Shown piece by piece: positions 21,556 through 25,079 of a DNA stretch of 25,079 nucleotides (position 1 is the first letter of the stretch; each line of letters starts with the position of its first letter). The notes under the pieces are model-generated. The model was not told the DNA's origin. It worked only from the letters and a program-made list of their open reading frames with translations, and did not search any database. The stretch spans positions 1 to 25,079 of the forward strand of contig JAHWIB010000018.1 in assembly GCA_019322815.1 (NCBI GenBank). The letters are read 5' to 3'. A program made the translations under genes and the position numbers. The DNA is from Candidatus Woesearchaeota archaeon (lineage in GTDB: Archaea > Nanobdellota > Nanobdellia > Woesearchaeales > WJKL01).

Positions 21556-22773
21556 ATGGAGGAAAAACAAAGAAAGGCCTTAGCAGTAGTGGTAGTTGTA
21601 GCATTGATTGCAGCAGCTTCTTTTTTACTGCCGCAGATAACAGGAATGGCTGTTAGCGGCGCAGGCCAGGGAAAAGCAAAAGGAAATGTATGCATGAAAG
21701 AATGCATGGGAATCAATGCAGATGCATATGATGCACAAAGCGACCTAACACAATATTGTGTATCCCAATGCAACCCTGCAATAGAGAATTCAGCTTGCGC
21801 AGAGCATGCAGACGGATGCTGCGTTCCATTCAGCGGAGACCCTGATTGCGGAGGAGCTGCTGGCGGAGGAGAAACTTGCTTCCTTGAAAGTGCTGTGGTA
21901 TTAGATCCTGCTAAACAAGAAAAAGGAGCAATAAGCGGGAATATAGTAGTATGGCAGGACCTTAGAAATGGCAACCATGATATATATATGAGAGATTTGA
22001 GCACTGGAATAGAAAGCCCAGTTGCAACTGGTGCAGCAAATCAATTTACTCCAGATGTAGATGGCAATGTAGTTGTATGGTTGGAAAGTACAGATAGCGT
22101 CAATTATAAACTCTACATGAAGGATCTTATTACTTCAACAGTAACAGAGATAGCAAGTAATGTTAAAACAAATGCTCCAAAGATATCTGGCGGAAAAATA
22201 GTGTGGGTAAGTAAAAACACTGGAATCCAAGACATATATATGTATGATATAAGCTCAGGAGCTACAACACAAATAACAGATGAGTGGGCATATCAAGGTA
22301 ATCCTTATACAGATGGTAATAGAATTGTATGGGAAGATATAAGAGCCGGCCTTCAGACAGATATATATATGTATGACATAAGCACAGGAATAGAAACACA
22401 AATTACTTCAACCATTAAAAACGAAGTGAAACCTAGCATAGATGGCAATAGAATTGTATGGGAATATAGTGAGTTACCTTATGAAATCTACATGTATGAT
22501 ATAAGCACAGGAACTACAACACAGATAACAGCAACTTCTGACTATTATGAACAAGACCCTGAAATATCTGGCGATTTGATAGTATATCAAAAGAGAAGTG
22601 TAGATGGTCAGATTTGGGATGTCTATATGTATGATATCAGTACTGGAACAGAAAGAGCAGTAACATCAAGCGCTTCACATGAATATGAATGCAGCATAGA
22701 TGGAAATAAGATAGTATGGATGGATGATAGAAACGGAAACTATGACATCTACATGGCTGAATATACCTGCTAA
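21556..22773 (+). CDS. Surface protein with signal anchor, ITGMAV motif and seven-repeat beta-propeller, 405 aa
   Basis: The N-terminus has a membrane segment (about residues 8-27) followed by QITGMAV, the same motif as in the 11222 product. A Cys-rich region (about 45-112) with paired CC and CxxxC patterns follows, then a Gly linker. From about residue 113 to the C-terminus seven imperfect repeats of roughly 42 residues carry 'P.IDGN.IVW.D.....DIYMYDISTG...QIT'. They resemble TolB/YVTN-like propeller repeats of methanogen surface proteins. The last repeat ends early, so the ring may be closed by the strand near ETCFLES (inference). Ligand binding or adhesion outside the cell is likely. The start is decided by GAGGTGA 7 nt upstream. 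Confidence 0.88.
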   Translation: MEEKQRKALAVVVVVALIAAASFLLPQITGMAVSGAGQGKAKGNVCMKECMGINADAYDAQSDLTQYCVSQCNPAIENSACAEHADGCCVPFSGDPDCGGAAGGGETCFLESAVVLDPAKQEKGAISGNIVVWQDLRNGNHDIYMRDLSTGIESPVATGAANQFTPDVDGNVVVWLESTDSVNYKLYMKDLITSTVTEIASNVKTNAPKISGGKIVWVSKNTGIQDIYMYDISSGATTQITDEWAYQGNPYTDGNRIVWEDIRAGLQTDIYMYDISTGIETQITSTIKNEVKPSIDGNRIVWEYSELPYEIYMYDISTGTTTQITATSDYYEQDPEISGDLIVYQKRSVDGQIWDVYMYDISTGTERAVTSSASHEYECSIDGNKIVWMDDRNGNYDIYMAEYTC

Positions 22774-22803
22774 AAGCAGGATTTTTCTTTTTTTCTTTTT
22801 ATT
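22766..22803 (+). terminator. Hairpin with T-rich tail after the propeller gene
   Basis: CCTGC (22766-22770) pairs with GCAGG (22776-22780) around TAAAA, which contains the gene's stop codon. A T-rich run (22782-22803) follows. This resembles an intrinsic terminator; in archaea the T-tract alone may suffice. Confidence 0.65.
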
Positions 22804-22830
22804 TTCTTGACCATATAAGGTCCTTCTAAT
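22801..22830 (+). repeat. Direct repeat copy 1 flanking the HEPN/MNT cassette
   Basis: A 30-bp block starting ATTTTCTTGACC, with the short palindrome AAGGTCCTT, recurs in the same orientation at 24019-24048 with one mismatch (T versus A in the palindrome centre). The two copies lie outside the gene pair 22886-23910. Confidence 0.8.
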
Positions 22831-22885
22831 CTTCAAATTCAGCAATCGATTGTCTCAAATTAGGTTCATAAAAACATCAAATAAA

Positions 22886-23350
22886 TCAAAAAGAATTAAT
22901 ATATTCTCTAATCAATTTTATTTTTTCATGAATTAATTTTTCATTTATATCTTTTATTTTAAGAACAAATTCAAGCAATTCATCATAATCAACAGGAACA
23001 TCTCTGTTTTTCAGATAATACTGGTTATCAATCCTTAACTGCTTGTCTTTCTCCAGGGCATTAGAAAATCCTTTAGGAACAATCCCTTTATCCTCTAATA
23101 ACTTGCAGATAGATATCGTGCAGTCATGTATCTCACATTTTATTCCTATCTTCATAAGTAAAGAATAAACTGCAAAATATTCGCAGTAATATTTTGTTGT
23201 AGCCAGCCATACTTTTGATTTGCTTTCTATATTCCTCAATACATCTAAAGTTTCCTCAGCAGTCTGCATATATTCTTTAGATAAATTGTCATTCGGCTCA
23301 ATAAGCTTCAACCCTTTCTTTTGTTTCCTGCACCATCCAATTGTTACCAT
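22886..23350 (-). CDS. HEPN-domain protein, partner of the MNT protein, 154 aa
   Basis: A helical protein of HEPN type: long helices carry SKVWLATTKYYCEYFAVYSLL (written here as family-typical aromatic helix), then GIKCEIHDCT and RIDNQYYLKNRD near residue 105. The last two match HEPN conserved positions (Gly-rich turn with His, and the R-x-D/N..YY helix). No canonical R-x4-6-H RNase motif is present, so catalysis as a HEPN ribonuclease is uncertain. The start at ATG 23350 is preceded by GGTG with 6-nt spacing, and it overlaps the end of the MNT gene by 7 nt. An alternative GTG lies at 23359. By family knowledge, such pairs act as toxin-antitoxin systems. Confidence 0.78.
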   Translation of the reverse strand: MVTIGWCRKQKKGLKLIEPNDNLSKEYMQTAEETLDVLRNIESKSKVWLATTKYYCEYFAVYSLLMKIGIKCEIHDCTISICKLLEDKGIVPKGFSNALEKDKQLRIDNQYYLKNRDVPVDYDELLEFVLKIKDINEKLIHEKIKLIREYINSF

Positions 23351-23910
23351 AAGATCCACCTTATAATATCTTCGCTTCCTTTAATGATAACATGTTTTTT
23401 TATTATTTCTTCTTTTAAAGATTTTGATATTTTGTCCAGTCTGCTGACTTTAATAATATGGATTTCTTTGTTTATTCGTTTAGCAAAATCTTTTATCTTG
23501 TTTTCTCCTGCTTTTCCAATTATCAGCAAATCAATATCCTCTGCTTTTTTAACTGAATCTATAGATGAGCCAAAGATCAATGCTTTAGTATTCTCTTCAA
23601 AACTTGAATTTATAAAAAATGTAAATTCCTTTAATCTAGGTTCTTTGCTGCAAAGAGTTATTAGCTTATTTTTTTCAGCAATAATCAGGTAATCCATGAT
23701 ATTATAATTATCAAGATTTAATGAATACATTGTAAGTCTTCCTTTGAACTGTTTTCTTAAAACCCCTTCCCGTTCTAGTTTATTAAGCCATTGCCTTGCA
23801 GTAGGGTGGGGCTCATTTATTTCTCTTGAAATCTCAGCCAAATGCAGACTCTCTTTTGGCTTGCAAAGAAACGGCTCTAAGACTTTTAGTATTGTTAATT
23901 TTTTAACCAT
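23344..23910 (-). CDS. wHTH-fused MNT (minimal nucleotidyltransferase) protein, antitoxin-type, 188 aa
   Basis: The N-terminal 65 residues form a winged helix ('LAEISREINEPHPTARQWLNKLEREGVL', wing FKGRLTMYSL). A pol-beta-type nucleotidyltransferase domain follows: FGSSIDSVKKAEDIDLLI carries the GS(x9)DxD signature (Gly114-Ser115, Asp125, Asp127). Later EIHII occupies the position where a third acidic residue often lies. MNT proteins in such pairs modify or neutralise the HEPN partner, in known systems by adenylylation; here that is inference. The HTH fusion, together with the palindrome at its start codon, points to autoregulation. It is the first gene of the two-gene operon. Confidence 0.86.
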   Translation of the reverse strand: MVKKLTILKVLEPFLCKPKESLHLAEISREINEPHPTARQWLNKLEREGVLRKQFKGRLTMYSLNLDNYNIMDYLIIAEKNKLITLCSKEPRLKEFTFFINSSFEENTKALIFGSSIDSVKKAEDIDLLIIGKAGENKIKDFAKRINKEIHIIKVSRLDKISKSLKEEIIKKHVIIKGSEDIIRWILW

Positions 23911-23930
23911 ATTGTTATAAATATAACAAT
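23911..23930. promoter_or_regulatory. Palindromic operator at the start of the wHTH-MNT gene
   Basis: ATTGTTAT and ATAACAAT (8-bp arms, spacer AAAT) directly abut the start codon at 23910. The TATA box ATTTATATACTA on the minus strand (about 23931-23942) lies immediately upstream. A regulator bound here would cover the transcription start. Binding by the winged helix of the MNT protein is inferred. Confidence 0.6.
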
Positions 23931-24245
23931 TAGTATATAAATCTTTCTATTATCTTAGGAAATAATCATCAAGACTTCAGAATAGATATCAAAAAGAAGA
24001 AGCTGACTGTATTTTTATATTTTCTTGACCATATAAGGACCTTCTAATTTATATTTTAATTTTTTGTTTAACTAATTTATTTTTATTTAATTAAATTTCT
24101 ATTATTTTCTCAAATCCCTCGAAAAGCCATCTTAATTATCAAATTATGATTTTTCTTTATATACCACTGGACATTCTGCCATAGAGTATTTAAAGATAAA
24201 AATCATTTATATAATTAAAATATAGAAAATAATCATGATTAAAAG
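23931..24245 (+). other. Intergenic region with direct repeat copy 2 and promoter of the last gene
   Basis: This 315-bp gap contains no convincing gene. It holds the TATA box of the MNT gene, repeat copy 2 (24019-24048), and CCACTGGACATT (24164-24175), a 12-mer also found at 3434-3445 upstream of the other LAGLIDADG gene. A TATA box ATTTATATAAT (about 24204-24214) follows. A 4-codon ORF (24235-24249) overlaps the start of the last gene. Confidence 0.6.
24019..24048 (+). repeat. Direct repeat copy 2 flanking the HEPN/MNT cassette
   Basis: Same 30-bp sequence and orientation as 22801-22830, with one mismatch (AAGGACCTT instead of AAGGTCCTT). It lies 109 bp beyond the start codon of the MNT gene, so the pair brackets the cassette. 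Confidence 0.8.
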
Positions 24246-25079
24246 ATGAAATTTAATAATAATTTAAAAAAAGAATTAAACAAAATTCATATTTGGGATT
24301 TTCCAGAAAATATGTATGTCAAATTACCGAAAGATTATAGAGATTCTTTTTTTAGATTGGCTTTTATGGAGTTTGAAACAACAACTAATCTACAAAAAGT
24401 TCTTAAAGAAAAAAATTTGGCCACAAATATAATCCGTTGGAGAACTGGAAAAGATCATAGAAAAGATCAGTTAATAAACCTAGATGCTTTATTATTTATA
24501 AAATCTTATGTTATAAAAAGAAGAAATAAGATATTAAATGTTTATAACGATTTTAGAATTAAAACAGATTTTTCTCTTAAAAGGATTATTAAGACTAAAA
24601 ACTTAATCTTTTTAACTAAGGAAATTAGACATGTATTAGGAGGAAATAATGCTCTTTCTAAATTTCTTGATATAAATACAAATACACTAAACCATTATAT
24701 AAATAATGATAAAATTAAAACAATTCCTTCTAATTTGGTTTTAAGTTTGCTTAAAATAATAGAAAAGAAAATAATTAACTTCACTTTTTCATTCAAAGAG
24801 ATTGAAAATAAAGTTTTAGCATACAAATCTTATCATGGCAAGGAGATAATTCCAGAATCCAAAAACAAAAGAAAGCTTCCAATAAAAATCAATCCTGAAT
24901 TTGAGTCAATAGTCTATCATCTTATGGGAGATGGTCATGTTGCTGAAATAGGTTCTAGTGAATATACTCAATTAAATAAAATTTCTAAAGATAATTTCTT
25001 AAAAAAGCTATTTAATGTTTTTGGATATTTTGATTTTTCTAAGAAAGGATATGATAATGGAAGGGTGTATATATCAAAA
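24246..25079 (+). CDS. LAGLIDADG-type homing endonuclease-like protein with N-terminal helical region, 3'-truncated by window edge
   Basis: A frame with no stop from the ATG at 24246 to the window edge (278 codons). The first 215 residues are helical and basic, and include HTH-like stretches (LTKEIRHVLGGNNALSKFLD, about 126-145). Near residue 222 IVYHLMGDGHV fits the first LAGLIDADG helix (acidic Asp in GDG), followed by a strand-loop region typical of the DNA-binding saddle. The second motif would lie outside the window. The gene is very A/T-rich like the other endonuclease. A preceding TATA box at about 24204-24214 supports a near-leaderless transcript. It could also be a degenerate relative acting as a regulator. 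Confidence 0.68.
   Translation, partial: MKFNNNLKKELNKIHIWDFPENMYVKLPKDYRDSFFRLAFMEFETTTNLQKVLKEKNLATNIIRWRTGKDHRKDQLINLDALLFIKSYVIKRRNKILNVYNDFRIKTDFSLKRIIKTKNLIFLTKEIRHVLGGNNALSKFLDINTNTLNHYINNDKIKTIPSNLVLSLLKIIEKKIINFTFSFKEIENKVLAYKSYHGKEIIPESKNKRKLPIKINPEFESIVYHLMGDGHVAEIGSSEYTQLNKISKDNFLKKLFNVFGYFDFSKKGYDNGRVYISK

Noticed and set aside
21450..22004. 184-aa minus-strand frame
   Set aside because: Antisense to the propeller protein's N-terminus and leader; composition is what antisense of a Cys/Ala-rich gene gives.
22801..24048. CRISPR-like repeats
   Set aside because: Only two copies more than 1.2 kb apart with genes between them; no spacer array.

Overview
The window looks like a piece of an archaeal chromosome, most likely from a small-genome DPANN-type lineage (Woesearchaeota/Pacearchaeota-like). 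This placement is inference. It rests on AT-rich coding, TATA boxes placed so close to start codons that many transcripts must be leaderless, archaeal-type Shine-Dalgarno sites (GAGGTGA), intron-bearing tRNA genes without encoded CCA, an archaeal AbrB/DUF2080-style regulator set, and several signal-peptide-bearing, Asn-sequon-rich surface proteins with the 'ITG(L/M)AV' motif after the first membrane segment.

Layout. 1-5230 is a housekeeping and hypothetical region: a partial PH-domain membrane protein, three tRNA genes (Val-GAC, Leu-UAA, Thr-GGU) that together carry five introns, two hypothetical proteins, a methyltransferase, a rubrerythrin-like diiron protein, and a LAGLIDADG homing endonuclease whose 3' end runs into the 5' end of the tRNA-Leu gene. 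5233-6780 is a three-gene overlapping operon of tandem paralogues of unknown function, read on the minus strand. Upstream of it lie a type I (bacterial-like) GAPDH and, between the divergent GAPDH and metalloprotease promoters, a roughly 130-bp strongly structured element with terminal inverted repeats and flanking direct repeats.

8113-22773 is mainly an envelope region: a secreted metzincin-like protease, a membrane-associated hypothetical protein, an RNA m5C methyltransferase, then a run of large surface proteins. Two of these loci share a design. A tiny swapped-hairpin/AbrB-like DNA-binding protein sits behind tandem palindromic operators, and its stop codon overlaps the start codon of a large surface protein (ATGA). 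One of these surface proteins appears split by a frameshift near 12,885. Two of the large proteins (14701 and 17996) are diverged paralogues at their N-termini. A seven-repeat beta-propeller surface protein ends the run.

22886-23910 is a wHTH-MNT nucleotidyltransferase/HEPN pair of toxin-antitoxin type, with a palindromic operator at its start and 30-bp direct repeats on both sides. The window ends in a partial LAGLIDADG-type ORF. The most notable points are the repeated regulator-surface protein modules with palindromic operators, the five tRNA introns (three at non-canonical positions), the structured element at 7938-8067 and the repeat-bracketed HEPN/MNT cassette.
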